Source of the DNA: Martelella alba
GTDB lineage: Bacteria > Pseudomonadota > Alphaproteobacteria > Rhizobiales > Rhizobiaceae
Length of the DNA stretch: 64,000 bases
Assembly (NCBI RefSeq): GCF_006516955.1
Contig: NZ_VHLG01000019.1
Location: 1-64,000, forward strand
Direction: 5' to 3'
Shown: piece by piece, positions 26,635-36,901 of the stretch
Position numbering within the stretch: position 1 is the first letter of the stretch
Layout: the number at the start of each line of letters is the position of its first letter
Translations under genes and position numbers: made by a program
Notes under the pieces: generated by a model
What the model saw: the letters and a program-made list of their open reading frames with translations, nothing else
Databases searched by the model: none
What the model was told of the DNA's origin: nothing

Positions 26635-26718
26635 ATGTCCGATCTCATCTATCTGGTCCTTGGTATAACTGGTTTTGCCGCCTTCGCGCTATCGATCAGC
26701 CTCATTGATAGCCTCTGA
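26635..26718 (+). CDS. 27-residue membrane peptide upstream of kdpF
   Basis: The ATG at 26635 follows AGGAG at ideal spacing and gives MSDLIYLVLGITGFAAFALS followed by ISLIDSL. It is a single hydrophobic helix with a short acidic start, ending eight bases before kdpF. Similar small single-span peptides precede kdpF in several proteobacteria and are usually left unannotated; that is recollection, not a search. A role as an extra Kdp stabilising subunit is inference. Confidence 0.65.
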   Translation: MSDLIYLVLGITGFAAFALSISLIDSL

Positions 26719-26726
26719 GGCCCGCC

Positions 26727-26831
26727 ATGTTCGATTTGTTTCTTGGGCTAGCGGTGACAGCAATCACCTTTATTTTTCTTATCTGGACACTCATCAATCA
26801 GGGAAACAGCCGAGGAGGCCAGCATGGGTGA
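26727..26831 (+). CDS. kdpF: Potassium-transporting ATPase small subunit KdpF
   Basis: 34 residues starting [20 protein letters not shown], one membrane helix followed by a short polar tail. The FDxxLGxAVT start matches KdpF peptides, which stabilise the KdpABC complex in the inner membrane. The stop overlaps the kdpA start by eight bases. It is longer at the C-terminus than the usual 29-30 residues because the frame reads into kdpA. Confidence 0.8.
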   Translation: MFDLFLGLAVTAITFIFLIWTLINQGNSRGGQHG

Positions 26832-28509
26832 CCTTGTCGGCTTTGCCCTTTTTGCAGTCGTTCTGACCGTATCCGCATGGACGCTTGCCGCGCATATGGA
26901 AAAAGTCTTCTCCGGCGAGAACAATGCGCTTTCTTTTGTTCTCGTCCCTCTTGAAAATCGAATCTATCGTCTTTGCGGGGTTGATCGCAAGAACAGCCAA
27001 GGCTGGCGTAGCTATGCCCTCAGCGTGCTCGCAGTCAATCTTACGGGCTTTCTGGCACTCTACGCCATCCTCAGGTTCCAGCATCTCCTGCCGCTCAATC
27101 CAGACGGCATCGGCGCCATGGCGCCAGCGCTTGCCTTCAACACTGCCGTGAGTTTTGTCACCAATACCAACTGGCAGGCCTATTCCGGTGAAGTTCAGCT
27201 GTCCTATCTGTCGCAGATGGCAGGAATGACGGTTGCGAACTTTCTCTCTGCTGCAACGGGAATGGCAATCGGTGTTGCCGTCATCCGGGGCTTTGCCGGT
27301 GGTATTGACCGGGGACTTGGCAATGTCTTCGTCGATATGACCCGCTCGATCCTCTACATTCTGTTGCCACTCTCGATCGTGCTCGGTCTGTTTCTTGTGC
27401 TTCAGGGCGTGCCACAAACGCTTCTCGGTGCTGTTCATGTCCATACGCTTGAAGGCGCCGAACAGGTCATCGCTCGGGGGCCTGCAGCGAGCCAAATTGC
27501 AATCAAGCAGCTGGGGACGAACGGCGGTGGCTTCTTCGGGGTCAACTCGGCGCATCCCTTTGAGAACCCGAATGTAGCCTCCGACCTTGCGCAAACGTTC
27601 GCCATCCTCCTTATCCCGGCCGCCTTTACCTTTCTCTTCGGCCGGATGGTCGGCGACCGGCGTCAAGGCATCGCGCTCATCGTCGTCATGGGCATCCTGT
27701 TGGTGACCGGGCTTTTGATCATCCATTTCTCCGAACTTGCCGGCAATCCCCTGCTGGGCGCTGGGGCCAACCTTGAAGGCAAAGAGATGCGCTTCGGCGC
27801 CGCACTTTCCGCACTCTGGGCTGAAGCGACAACGGCGGCGTCGAATGGCTCGGTCAACGCGATGCATGACAGTTTCATGCCGCTTTCCGGCCTCGTCATG
27901 CTCATCAACATGCAGATCGGTGAAGTGATCTTCGGCGGTGTCGGGGCCGGGCTTTACGGCATGCTTCTCTATGTCGTCCTCACCGTCTTTCTTGCCGGGC
28001 TCATGGTCGGACGGACGCCTGAATATCTCGGGCGCAAGATCGAGGCAAAGGAAGTAACCCTCGCAATCATCGCCTTTCTGTCAATGCCTCTGGGCATTCT
28101 CATCGGCGGCGCTGTTTCAGCGGTGGTGCCGGCTGCACTGGCTTCGGTACACGCGCCGGGCCCGCATGGCCTTTCCGAAATCCTCTATGCCTATTCATCC
28201 GCCGTCGGCAACAACGGTTCGGCATTCGCCGGATTTGGGGCAGCAACCACATGGCAGACAACGGCCCTCGGCATATTGATGCTTGTTGGCCGCTACGCCA
28301 TCATCGTCCCGATGCTGGCGATAGCCGGGTCGCTCGCCGTCAAGCGCAGGATCCCGACATCGGCCGCCAGTTTCCCGACCCATGGCCCGCTGTTCATCCT
28401 TCTGCTCATCTGCACCATCCTGATCCTCGGCGCGCTCACCTTCTTCCCGGTTCTGTCACTCGGCCCAATCGCCGAACAGGTGTCTGTCACCCTTGGCCAG
28501 ACCTTTTAA
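26824..28509 (+). CDS. kdpA: Potassium-transporting ATPase subunit A
   Basis: 561 residues, the channel-like subunit of the Kdp P-type ATPase. All four selectivity-filter loops are present: [48 protein letters not shown] and [11 protein letters not shown]. About ten membrane spans. It imports K+ with high affinity when external K+ is scarce. First large gene of kdpABCDE; 18 bp separate it from kdpB. Confidence 0.97.
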   Translation: MGDLVGFALFAVVLTVSAWTLAAHMEKVFSGENNALSFVLVPLENRIYRLCGVDRKNSQGWRSYALSVLAVNLTGFLALYAILRFQHLLPLNPDGIGAMAPALAFNTAVSFVTNTNWQAYSGEVQLSYLSQMAGMTVANFLSAATGMAIGVAVIRGFAGGIDRGLGNVFVDMTRSILYILLPLSIVLGLFLVLQGVPQTLLGAVHVHTLEGAEQVIARGPAASQIAIKQLGTNGGGFFGVNSAHPFENPNVASDLAQTFAILLIPAAFTFLFGRMVGDRRQGIALIVVMGILLVTGLLIIHFSELAGNPLLGAGANLEGKEMRFGAALSALWAEATTAASNGSVNAMHDSFMPLSGLVMLINMQIGEVIFGGVGAGLYGMLLYVVLTVFLAGLMVGRTPEYLGRKIEAKEVTLAIIAFLSMPLGILIGGAVSAVVPAALASVHAPGPHGLSEILYAYSSAVGNNGSAFAGFGAATTWQTTALGILMLVGRYAIIVPMLAIAGSLAVKRRIPTSAASFPTHGPLFILLLICTILILGALTFFPVLSLGPIAEQVSVTLGQTF

Positions 28510-28527
28510 AAATTGCGGGGAAACATC

Positions 28528-30552
28528 ATGAATTCTTTCGAAACCGGGTCCTCCGAGATCTACCGATCAGCGGCAATTGCATCCATACGGAAGCTCTCGC
28601 CCAGGGCTCTGGCTGGCAATCCGGTCATCCTGGTGACCGCTCTTGTCGCCGCCATGACAACGCTGCTTTCGCTGCGCGATCTCCTATCTGGAGCGAGCGG
28701 CGCCAGCATCAATCTTCAGATCACCTTCTGGCTATGGGTTTGCGTATTGTTCTCGAATTTTGCCGAAGCCCTGGCCGAAGGTCGCGGCAAAGCACGGGCC
28801 GACAGTCTGCGCGCCACCAAAGCAAAGACCATGGTGAAACTTTTGGCCGATATCGATGACCCCAGTCCGCGTCTGGTTGCTTCCGATGGCTTGAAAGCCG
28901 GCCAACTGGTTCTGGTGGAAGCGGGCGACATCATTCCAACCGATGCGGAAGTGATCGCCGGCACAGCCTCGGTCGACGAAAGCGCAATCACCGGCGAGAG
29001 TGCAGCCGTTATCCGTGAATCAGGTGGTGACCGCTCGGGCGTGACCGGCGGGACCCGCATCATTTCCGATAGCCTGGTCATCCGCATTATCGCTGAACCG
29101 GGAAAGAGTTTCCTCGACCGGATGATTGCCATGGTTGAGGGTGCAGAGCGGCAAAAGACGCCAAATGAGATCGCGCTCAACATCCTGCTTGCCGGCTTGA
29201 CCCTGATTTTCCTCGTGGTTGTGGTCACACTTGAGCCATTCGCCCGCTATTATGGCCTGATCATTCCGGTCATCACCCTTGGCGCCTTGTTCGTGACGCT
29301 GATCCCGACCACGATCGGCGGGTTGCTGTCCGCCATCGGCATCGCCGGCATGGATCGTCTTGTGCGCGCCAATGTCATCGCAAAGTCGGGTCGCGCTGTC
29401 GAAGCGGCCGGCGATGTCGACACATTGCTGCTCGACAAGACCGGCACGATCACATTCGGCAACCGGATGGCGGATGAATTCATCGCCTCCCCCGGTGTCT
29501 CGAAACATACGCTGATCGAATCCGCATTCCTATCCTCGCTTGCTGATGACACACCGGAAGGAAAGTCGATCATAACCCTCGCAGAACTGGAAATTCCCGG
29601 ACTGGACCGTGAGGCTGCCACCGGCGGTGTTCCGGTTGCCTTCTCTGCCAGCACACGGCTCTCCGGCGTTGACATCGACGGACGGCAGCTGCGCAAAGGT
29701 GCGATCGACGCGGTGGAGCGCTTCACCGGCATCGAAATGGATAAAACGCTCAGAGCCGCTGTTGAAGACATTGCCCGCTCGGGCGGTACACCTCTTATCG
29801 TGGCCGAGGACAGGCGTATTCTGGGTGCTGTGCATCTGAAGGATATCATCAAGCCTGGCGTTCGCGAACGCTTTGCCGAGCTGCGCCGTATTGGCATTCG
29901 CACGGTGATGATCACGGGTGACAACCCGCTGACCGCGGCAGCAATTGCCGCTGAGGCAGGTGTCGATGACTTTCTTGCTGAGGCGACGCCCGAAATGAAG
30001 CTGGATTTCATCCGCAAGGAGCAGGCGGGCGGGCGCCTCGTGGCGATGTGCGGTGACGGCTCGAATGACGCCCCTGCATTGGCTCAGGCTGATGTCGGCG
30101 TCGCGATGAACTCCGGCACGTCTGCCGCCAAAGAGGCAGCCAACCTGATTGATCTCGACAGCGATCCGACAAAACTGATTGAAATCGTAATGGTCGGAAA
30201 GGGCCTTTTGATCTCTCGTGGCGCTTTGACGACATTTTCAATCGCCAACGATGTGGCAAAGTATTTTGCCATTCTGCCGGCCATTTTCGCAGCCGCATTT
30301 CCGGGGCTTGCGGTCTTGAACATCATGCATCTTTCAAGTCCCGAGAGTGCAATTTTATCAGCCGTCATCTTCAATGCTTTGGTCATCGTTGCGCTCATCC
30401 CGCTTGCGCTTCGTGGCGTTCGCTATCGACCGGAAAGTGCTGCGGCCCTGCTGAGCAGAAATTTGATGATCTTCGGTCTTGGCGGCCTCATTGCTCCCTT
30501 TGTCGGCATCAAGCTCATTGATCTGGCTGTGAGCGCGCTCGGCCTGGCCTGA
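28528..30552 (+). CDS. kdpB: Potassium-transporting ATPase subunit B
   Basis: 674 residues, the P-type ATPase subunit. The phosphorylated Asp303 is in [18 protein letters not shown] at 155-158 is the dephosphorylation loop, and [20 protein letters not shown] plus [20 protein letters not shown] form the hinge region. The Ser162 regulatory site known in E. coli KdpB lies in a comparable TGES-SA context. The start at 28528 (MNSFETG) follows GGGGAA; the TTG at 28513 is less likely. Confidence 0.97.
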   Translation: MNSFETGSSEIYRSAAIASIRKLSPRALAGNPVILVTALVAAMTTLLSLRDLLSGASGASINLQITFWLWVCVLFSNFAEALAEGRGKARADSLRATKAKTMVKLLADIDDPSPRLVASDGLKAGQLVLVEAGDIIPTDAEVIAGTASVDESAITGESAAVIRESGGDRSGVTGGTRIISDSLVIRIIAEPGKSFLDRMIAMVEGAERQKTPNEIALNILLAGLTLIFLVVVVTLEPFARYYGLIIPVITLGALFVTLIPTTIGGLLSAIGIAGMDRLVRANVIAKSGRAVEAAGDVDTLLLDKTGTITFGNRMADEFIASPGVSKHTLIESAFLSSLADDTPEGKSIITLAELEIPGLDREAATGGVPVAFSASTRLSGVDIDGRQLRKGAIDAVERFTGIEMDKTLRAAVEDIARSGGTPLIVAEDRRILGAVHLKDIIKPGVRERFAELRRIGIRTVMITGDNPLTAAAIAAEAGVDDFLAEATPEMKLDFIRKEQAGGRLVAMCGDGSNDAPALAQADVGVAMNSGTSAAKEAANLIDLDSDPTKLIEIVMVGKGLLISRGALTTFSIANDVAKYFAILPAIFAAAFPGLAVLNIMHLSSPESAILSAVIFNALVIVALIPLALRGVRYRPESAAALLSRNLMIFGLGGLIAPFVGIKLIDLAVSALGLA

Positions 30553-30564
30553 AAGGAAAACAAC

Positions 30565-31143
30565 ATGTTCACTCTGATCCGCCCGGCCCTTGGCTTTACC
30601 CTCATCATGACGGTTCTGACAGGGCTTGGCTATCCACTTGCGATGACCGGTCTTGCCGGTTTCATCAACAGAAACGGCGCCCAGGGAAGCCTTCTGGTCG
30701 CTGACGGCCATGTCGTCGGCTCGGCTTTGATCGGCCAGTCCTTTTCAGGCCCCCGCTATTTTCATCCACGACCATCCGCCGTTGATTATGATGCGGCGGC
30801 GGCTGGCGCGTCCAATCTCGGCCCAAGTTCAGCAACACTCGTTGCTGAGGTGGCAAAGCGCCGCGCCGCATACCGTGAGGCCAACAATGCTAACGCCCCG
30901 ATCGATGCCGTCACCTCATCCGCCTCAGGGCTTGATCCCGACATTTCTGTCGAAAATGCACGGAACCAGGCCGCACGCGTTGCCACCGCCCGCGGACTTC
31001 GGCAGTCAGAGGTCGACAGCTTGATTGACGGATCGATAGCACGGCCGCTTTTCGGTCTATACGGCACGGCACGGGTGAATGTGCTTGCGCTCAATCTGGC
31101 GCTTGACAAGGTGGCTGTGGACGCGCCAGTTCAAAAAAACTGA
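30565..31143 (+). CDS. kdpC: Potassium-transporting ATPase subunit C
   Basis: 192 residues. One N-terminal membrane helix (LTLIMTVLTGLGYPLAMTGL region) is followed by a periplasmic domain with GSALIGQSFSGPRYFHPRPS and VTSSASGLDPDISVENARNQ, both diagnostic of KdpC. It helps the complex bind K+ and ATP. It is spaced 12 bp from kdpB and ends ten bases before the kdpD start. Confidence 0.97.
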   Translation: MFTLIRPALGFTLIMTVLTGLGYPLAMTGLAGFINRNGAQGSLLVADGHVVGSALIGQSFSGPRYFHPRPSAVDYDAAAAGASNLGPSSATLVAEVAKRRAAYREANNANAPIDAVTSSASGLDPDISVENARNQAARVATARGLRQSEVDSLIDGSIARPLFGLYGTARVNVLALNLALDKVAVDAPVQKN

Positions 31144-31153
31144 GGACCAAAGC

Positions 31154-33832
31154 ATGGTGGATGCAAGGCGGCCGAGCCCTGAAGCGCTGCTGAACATCGC
31201 GCGCCGGGAAGGACGCGGGCGACTGAAGATCTTCCTCGGCGCGGCCCCTGGCGTCGGCAAGACTTACGCGATGCTGGACGCTGCGGCGCGATTGGCGGCA
31301 TCTGACCTTCGCGTTGTTGTCGGCCTCGTCGAGACACATGGCCGCACTGAAACGGAAATGATGCTGCGGGATCTGCATGTGCTTCCGCGGCGACCGTTTT
31401 TCCATAACGGCCGCATTCTGCACGAGCTGGACGTCGATGGCGTGATCGCCTACGCGCCGGATCTGGCACTGATCGACGAACTTGCCCATTCCAATCTTTC
31501 CGGAAGCCGGCATGAGAAGCGCTGGCAGGATGTCGAGGACATACTCGATGCCGGGATCGACGTCTATACGACACTCAATGTTCAGCATGTCGAGACGCTA
31601 AACGACATGGTGGCGCGCATAACCGGTGTCAGAGTGCGCGAAACGGTTCCAGACAAAGTTTTGTCCGAGGCAGATGAGATCGCCTTGATTGACCTGCCCC
31701 CGGATGAACTGATCGCGCGCCTGCGTGCAGGCAAGGTCTATATCGAGGATCAGGCCGCCCGTGCGGTCGCGAACTTCTTCGCCAAAGGCAATCTGACGGC
31801 GCTTCGAGAACTGGCTTTGCGCACTGCTGCAGATCGCATCGATCGACAGCTTCAGGATCACATGGCGAGCCATGCCATCGATGGCCCCTGGCCAGCGCAG
31901 GAGCGCATCCTGGTTGTTCTGCCGGAAGACATGGCAGGCCGAGATGCTGTGCGCGCCGGCAAACGCTCTGCCGATCGGGCCCGGGCGGAGTGGCTGGCAA
32001 TCGGGGTTTCTTCTCTTGATGGACCGCACCGGCATGGCGCGGGTGCCAATGCACTCAGATTGGCTGAGCAACTCGGTGCCCGCGTCTCGCTCCTCGAAGT
32101 CGATCAAGATCCAGCCGCTGAGGTGATTGCACTGGCGCGACGTGAAAACGTTCGGCGCATTCTATTGCCGCGCCCGCCAGAAAAGCGTCCGTTTTGGCAC
32201 CGTTTTCAGCCCACAATGCACGAACGGCTTTATCAGGGGTTACTGAACGAAGCAGATGCTTTTGAACTGACGCTGATGTCTGAAGGCGACGAAACCGTGC
32301 AGCACGCATCTGGCGTGAAGCCGCCTGGGGAGCCGTTGAGCGTTTTCCGGCCCGGAATTGTGCTGGCAACGGTCGTCACGACAACCGGACTGGCAGCCGG
32401 TCTTCAGCCGTTCTTCCCGACAGGCAGCCTGTCGCTGCTATTCATGACGGCGACGGTCGCAATCGCTGCGCGCATGGGACGAAAGCCGGCGATCCTTGCT
32501 GCCGGTCTCTCCTTTCTCTGTTTCAATTTCTTCTTCACCGATCCGCTTTACACCTTCCGGATTTTCGACCGGACGCAGCTTCTGACGCTGGTGCTTTTGC
32601 TCGTGTCATCAATCCTCACAGGCAATCTGGCGGCCAGATTGCGCGAACGGGTCATTGCCCAAAAGGCTGCAGCCGAACGGACGGCCAAACTTTATGACTT
32701 TTCACGCCAGGCAACAGCCGCCGCCTCCTTCGACGAGGTCATTGAAGTCGCCGTCCATCACGTCTCGACAGTGATCGGAGGAGAGGCAATGGTGCTCGTG
32801 CCTCCTGAAAATGGGCGCACAGGGCCACTGGACATCGCCGGAGCCGAGCCGATGCGGCCGACGCTTGCCGCCCGCGAGCTGACTGCGGCGCGCTTTGCCT
32901 TCGATCACAGCGAGGCTGCGGGACGGGGGTCAGCAACGCTTCCAGCAACGGACTGGCTGTTTCTGCCTCTCAGGGCATCCGGAAAAAGCATCGGCGTGCT
33001 TGGCATCCGCAATAACGTCGGAGAAACAATCGCAACAGAAGAGCGCAAACTCGCCGACGCTCTTGCTGATCAGGTGGCGCTCGCTCTTGAGCGGATCCGT
33101 CTTTCGGATGATCTGGCCCAAAGCCGCCTCACGTCAGAGACCGAGCGGCTACGCACAGCGTTACTCTCTTCGGTAAGCCATGATCTTCGAACACCCCTCG
33201 TATCAATTCTCGGCGCTGCGGAAAGCCTTGAGAACCAGATCCTCACGGATAATTTGCGCGCCATACTGATCACGACGATCCGTGACGAGGGCGAGCGGCT
33301 CGATCGCTATATTCAAAACCTCCTTGACATGACACGCCTCGGGCATGGCGCACTGAAGCCGCGCACGAGCCCGTCAGATCTGCGCGAACTTGTCGGGGCC
33401 GCCCGGCAGCGGCTTCGCGGGCCATTACGGGATCATCCGCTCAAAATTGATATTCCTGACGATTTTCCGCCCGTCGATGTCGACCCTATTTTGATGGAGC
33501 AGGTTTTCGTGAATATTCTCGACAATGCCGCCAAATATTCCGGCGTTGGCGCTCCGATTGAAGTGGCCGCACAATTGACTGATGGCATGATCGAGGTCGC
33601 AATTCAGGACAAGGGGGCGGGCTTTCCTGCTGGCGAGGAAAATCGGGTTTTCGACATGTTCTGGCGCGCCACGCAGGGCGACGGGAAACCTGCCGGTGCG
33701 GGCCTGGGCCTTGCTATCTGCCGTGGAATTGTAGAAGCCCATGGCGGCACGATCAGCGCCAGTGCCGTTCCGCAAGGTGGGGCATGCATTTCCTTCAGGC
33801 TGCCAATTGCGAGAACGGGGATCCCAGAATGA
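31154..33832 (+). CDS. kdpD: Potassium sensor histidine kinase
   Basis: 892 residues. An N-terminal KdpD domain with Walker A LGAAPGVGKTYAM, a USP-like domain (MAGRDAVRAGKRSADRARAE), four closely spaced membrane spans around 32360-32640, a GAF domain, then the kinase core with His676 in SSVSHDLRTPL and an ATPase domain with GAGLGLAICRGIVEAHGG. It senses low K+ or turgor and phosphorylates KdpE. The start at 31154 (MVDARRPS) has GAGGACC upstream; the earlier ATG at 31079 lies inside kdpC. Confidence 0.96.
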   Translation: MVDARRPSPEALLNIARREGRGRLKIFLGAAPGVGKTYAMLDAAARLAASDLRVVVGLVETHGRTETEMMLRDLHVLPRRPFFHNGRILHELDVDGVIAYAPDLALIDELAHSNLSGSRHEKRWQDVEDILDAGIDVYTTLNVQHVETLNDMVARITGVRVRETVPDKVLSEADEIALIDLPPDELIARLRAGKVYIEDQAARAVANFFAKGNLTALRELALRTAADRIDRQLQDHMASHAIDGPWPAQERILVVLPEDMAGRDAVRAGKRSADRARAEWLAIGVSSLDGPHRHGAGANALRLAEQLGARVSLLEVDQDPAAEVIALARRENVRRILLPRPPEKRPFWHRFQPTMHERLYQGLLNEADAFELTLMSEGDETVQHASGVKPPGEPLSVFRPGIVLATVVTTTGLAAGLQPFFPTGSLSLLFMTATVAIAARMGRKPAILAAGLSFLCFNFFFTDPLYTFRIFDRTQLLTLVLLLVSSILTGNLAARLRERVIAQKAAAERTAKLYDFSRQATAAASFDEVIEVAVHHVSTVIGGEAMVLVPPENGRTGPLDIAGAEPMRPTLAARELTAARFAFDHSEAAGRGSATLPATDWLFLPLRASGKSIGVLGIRNNVGETIATEERKLADALADQVALALERIRLSDDLAQSRLTSETERLRTALLSSVSHDLRTPLVSILGAAESLENQILTDNLRAILITTIRDEGERLDRYIQNLLDMTRLGHGALKPRTSPSDLRELVGAARQRLRGPLRDHPLKIDIPDDFPPVDVDPILMEQVFVNILDNAAKYSGVGAPIEVAAQLTDGMIEVAIQDKGAGFPAGEENRVFDMFWRATQGDGKPAGAGLGLAICRGIVEAHGGTISASAVPQGGACISFRLPIARTGIPE

Positions 33833-34509
33833 GCGCGCGCGTTCTGATTATCGATGACGAAGCTGCAATCCGCCGTTTTCTGAGCGTGGCCCTTGAGGCG
33901 GAAGGGCACCTGGTGTTCACCGCAGCAACCGCTCATGACGGAGTGGCTGCCGCCGCCCGGGAAAACCCGGCGGCCATCATTCTTGATCTGGGCCTGCCGG
34001 ACGCGGATGGCATCACCGTGCTGAAAACGATACGCGAATGGACACGGGTGCCGGTTCTCGTTCTCTCGGTCCGTTCCGACGAAGACGGAAAGATCGCAGC
34101 GCTCGATGCCGGCGCGCAGGACTATGTAACGAAACCATTTTCGACAGCCGAGCTCCTTGCCCGGCTGCGCGGATTGTTGCGCGATCATGCCGAGGATGCG
34201 GCCAGTGCGACGATCACACTCGGTGCACTTTCAATCGATCGGGCCGAGCGTCGGGCGACACTTGCGGATGAAGATCTCAATCTTACACGTAAAGAGTTCG
34301 AGCTGCTCTGGCTGCTTGCGACCCATCGCGGCCGGCTCGTCACACAGGATATGATCCTGAAAGCCATCTGGGGCGTGGCTCACACGGATGATACGCAATA
34401 TCTGCGCGTCTATATCCGGCAGCTACGCGCCAAGCTGGGTGACGATGCCGCCGACCCGCACTGGATCTTCACCGAGCCAGGCATTGGCTATCGCCTGGCC
34501 GGTGGGTAG
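33829..34509 (+). CDS. kdpE: Response regulator KdpE
   Basis: 226 residues, OmpR family. The receiver domain has the acidic pair in VLIIDDE, phospho-acceptor Asp53 in ILDLGLPDADG and Lys in VTKPF. The winged-helix DNA-binding domain contains LTRKEFELLWLLATHRGRLV and DDTQYLRVYIRQLRAKL. It activates kdpFABC. The start overlaps the kdpD stop as ATGA. The 327 bp after it (34510-34836) hold nothing I recognise. Confidence 0.95.
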   Translation: MSARVLIIDDEAAIRRFLSVALEAEGHLVFTAATAHDGVAAAARENPAAIILDLGLPDADGITVLKTIREWTRVPVLVLSVRSDEDGKIAALDAGAQDYVTKPFSTAELLARLRGLLRDHAEDAASATITLGALSIDRAERRATLADEDLNLTRKEFELLWLLATHRGRLVTQDMILKAIWGVAHTDDTQYLRVYIRQLRAKLGDDAADPHWIFTEPGIGYRLAGG

Positions 34510-34836
34510 ACGGAACCGCTTGCAGCGGAGGGCGGAACGACACGTCACGCCAATTTCAGGAATTCCAGATCCAATATCCCGCGATCTGGTCATCTCACCA
34601 CTTTCCTACGATGAAGGCCATTTCGCTTGCTCGTCGTGCTTCAGCAAATCCCGCCGATTGATACCATCAAATTGCGCGTTCGTTTTAATCGGTCACACGA
34701 CTATTCGGCATTTACAATTCGAGTCGCCCAATTCGGTAAGAGTCCCCCTTCCCGCCGTGGGTTTCTGCAAACAGACCAGAAAACAGGAAATTGAGGGCCG
34801 CCGGTTGCCGGGCGGACCTCGTAAGCGCGTAAGAAC

Positions 34837-35910
34837 TCACTGCATTGCAACGTTTGTGGTAAACTTCTTTCCCTCGACATCGATCAGCGTCAGTATCAGG
34901 CTGTCGCTTGCAGTAGCCCCATCAGGCAGCGCAAAACTGAGCGTCGCCTGGCTGCCGAGCTGGCATCGGATGCCATAGGCGATCTGCGCGCAGCTGGACC
35001 AGGGCGCGAAGCGGTTGTCGGAGATGCTGACGATGTTCTTGTTGTCGAGATCGGCAGCATCGAGGTCAAAGACCGGTGCGCTCGCCCCATCCTTGGCCGA
35101 AAGCGTGGCACGAACGATATAGGCGCCCTGCGTATCCGGGCCCGCATCGGTGTAGAGCCGCGCCGAGACCGTGTTGCCCGAGATCAGGCCCTGCGACATC
35201 GAAACATGTGGTACGAGATTGTTGTAGCGCTTGCCGAGCGGGCTGTAGATCGCATTAAAAAAGAAGCCGTAAAAAAAGACTGTGAAAGCGAAAGCGACGA
35301 GCCCCAGGACACTGCTGATGGTGATCACGCGGCTGCGTGATAGCGGCAGCGGCCCGCTGGTCAGCCAGGCCAGCCATGGCGTTCGTGCCGTCCGGCCGGA
35401 TTTCACGATCAGATTGTCGAGCGAATAAGGTCCGCTCCCGGTTACCAGTATGACGGCGGTCATGGCGAAGGAACATGCCGCCATCGTCCACTCGTCGAGG
35501 CAGGTGGTTCCCATCCAGCCGAAGATGATCATTAGCACAACCGAAAGTCCCATGCCGACAAGCGAGACGAAACGGGTCGCAAGCCCCAGCATCAGCCCAA
35601 CACCGACCATCAACTCCACCAGACTGAAGCCGATCACCGAGATATGCAGCAAAAGTCCATGATCGAGCAGCCAGTGAAGAATATCACCGACGCCAAATGG
35701 CACGCCGGGCGCGGCATGAACGAGCTTGTTGGCGAGATAGCCGGGAGAATCCGGGTCGATCTTCTTCAGATCATAGATGAACCGGCGCGAGAAACCGCCC
35801 CAGTAGACCCATCCGATGACAAGGCGGTTTGCCAGTATGGCAGCACCGAGAAGCTGCCAAACCGACGGCGCGACCGCTTGCCCGTCTCCGGTTGATGTCG
35901 AAGCTTTCAT
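34837..35910 (-). CDS. DoxD/DoxA-type thiosulfate:quinone oxidoreductase-like membrane protein
   Basis: 357 residues. The N-terminal half has about four membrane spans of DoxX/DoxD type (LVIGWVYWGGFSRRFIYDLK, ISVIGFSLVELMVGVGLMLG, then GWMGTTCLDEWTMAACSFAM). A further span near 190-215 leads into a periplasmic beta-rich C-terminus resembling DoxA. Fused DoxD-DoxA proteins make up thiosulfate:quinone oxidoreductase (TQO) in archaea; bacterial relatives are poorly characterised. The start at 35910 is the first ATG in front of the hydrophobic domain. The 337 bp upstream (35911-36247) are AT-rich and carry only promoter-like sequence. Confidence 0.75.
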   Translation of the reverse strand: MKASTSTGDGQAVAPSVWQLLGAAILANRLVIGWVYWGGFSRRFIYDLKKIDPDSPGYLANKLVHAAPGVPFGVGDILHWLLDHGLLLHISVIGFSLVELMVGVGLMLGLATRFVSLVGMGLSVVLMIIFGWMGTTCLDEWTMAACSFAMTAVILVTGSGPYSLDNLIVKSGRTARTPWLAWLTSGPLPLSRSRVITISSVLGLVAFAFTVFFYGFFFNAIYSPLGKRYNNLVPHVSMSQGLISGNTVSARLYTDAGPDTQGAYIVRATLSAKDGASAPVFDLDAADLDNKNIVSISDNRFAPWSSCAQIAYGIRCQLGSQATLSFALPDGATASDSLILTLIDVEGKKFTTNVAMQ

Positions 35911-36247
35911 AAGAGTTGTCCTTTTTTCGCGAGGAAGCGGAGCGCGGCAGCAGAGCAGACCTTCCTGCGGCGGCCGCAGGATATTTAATAGACAAAGTGC
36001 AAGGAATTTTGGTTGACCCACATCAAGAAGAAATAGATTAACCTACTGATTTAAAATATTTTTATTGCCAATATTTGACTTCACGAAAGCACGATGAAGC
36101 AAGCGGAAAATTGCCTTCCGGCAATTATCAGCGGAACACACTTTTAGCCGTCCGGAAGGTTTGGATTATGGTTTCATGCGCACATCCTTTGCGGTCAGCA
36201 CCACAACTCTCATCCCGTCGGAGACACAGGCGTAAAGGTCCATCACA

Positions 36248-36877
36248 TTACTCCACCCGGTCGCCGGCAGCCTGACGCTTGCGTGCCTCGGCAAGCGCGG
36301 CTGTGAAGCCCTGATAATCGAGTGTCGAAGTTCTGAATGGGCCGATCAGATAGGTCGGGGTCGATACGATGCCGAGGGCATCGGCTTGCCCCATCGTGCG
36401 CCCAAGTAGCGCTGCGATATCGCTCTTGTGCTGCTTGATGTCATCCTGGAGCCGGTCCATATCGATCGCGGTGGCACGCACCGCAGCCAGCATCTGATCC
36501 GCACTGACGCCATGACCGGGGATCGCCATCAGCGCGTTGTGAGCATCTAGATACTTGCCCTGATATTTGGCACCAAGAGCCAGTTGCGCGCCATAGACCG
36601 AAGCGTCGGTTAAAACTGGCCAGTCCTTGAAGACGAGGCGAACCCGGCCATCATCTTTGACGATGCGGGCAAGATCGGGCGCCGATTTCTTGCAATAGGG
36701 GCAATTGTAATCGAGGAAGGCGACGATGGTGACATCGCCATCGGGATTGCCGGTTTCCGGCGCATCGGGATCATGCAGCACGGCCTTTATGTCGACATTC
36801 TGCGCTTGGGCGACACCCGTCGAGATCAGCGCCATCGCCGCAGTCAACGTCAGGCCCAGAAAATCTCGTCGATCCAT
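36248..36877 (-). CDS. DsbA-family periplasmic thiol oxidoreductase
   Basis: 209 residues with a Tat/Sec-like signal (MDRRDFLGLTLTAAMALIST...AQA) and a thioredoxin fold carrying Cys59-Pro-Tyr-Cys62 in FLDYNCPYCKK. A cis-proline loop is at IVSTPTYLIG. The CPYC centre and short length resemble ScsC/BcfH-like or DsbA-like enzymes that work with a DsbD-type reductase. The dsbD gene ends 24 bp upstream on the same strand, so the pair is probably co-transcribed. Confidence 0.9.
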   Translation of the reverse strand: MDRRDFLGLTLTAAMALISTGVAQAQNVDIKAVLHDPDAPETGNPDGDVTIVAFLDYNCPYCKKSAPDLARIVKDDGRVRLVFKDWPVLTDASVYGAQLALGAKYQGKYLDAHNALMAIPGHGVSADQMLAAVRATAIDMDRLQDDIKQHKSDIAALLGRTMGQADALGIVSTPTYLIGPFRTSTLDYQGFTAALAEARKRQAAGDRVE

Positions 36878-36901
36878 TGCAATCTCCCTATCGGTTATTG
36901 T

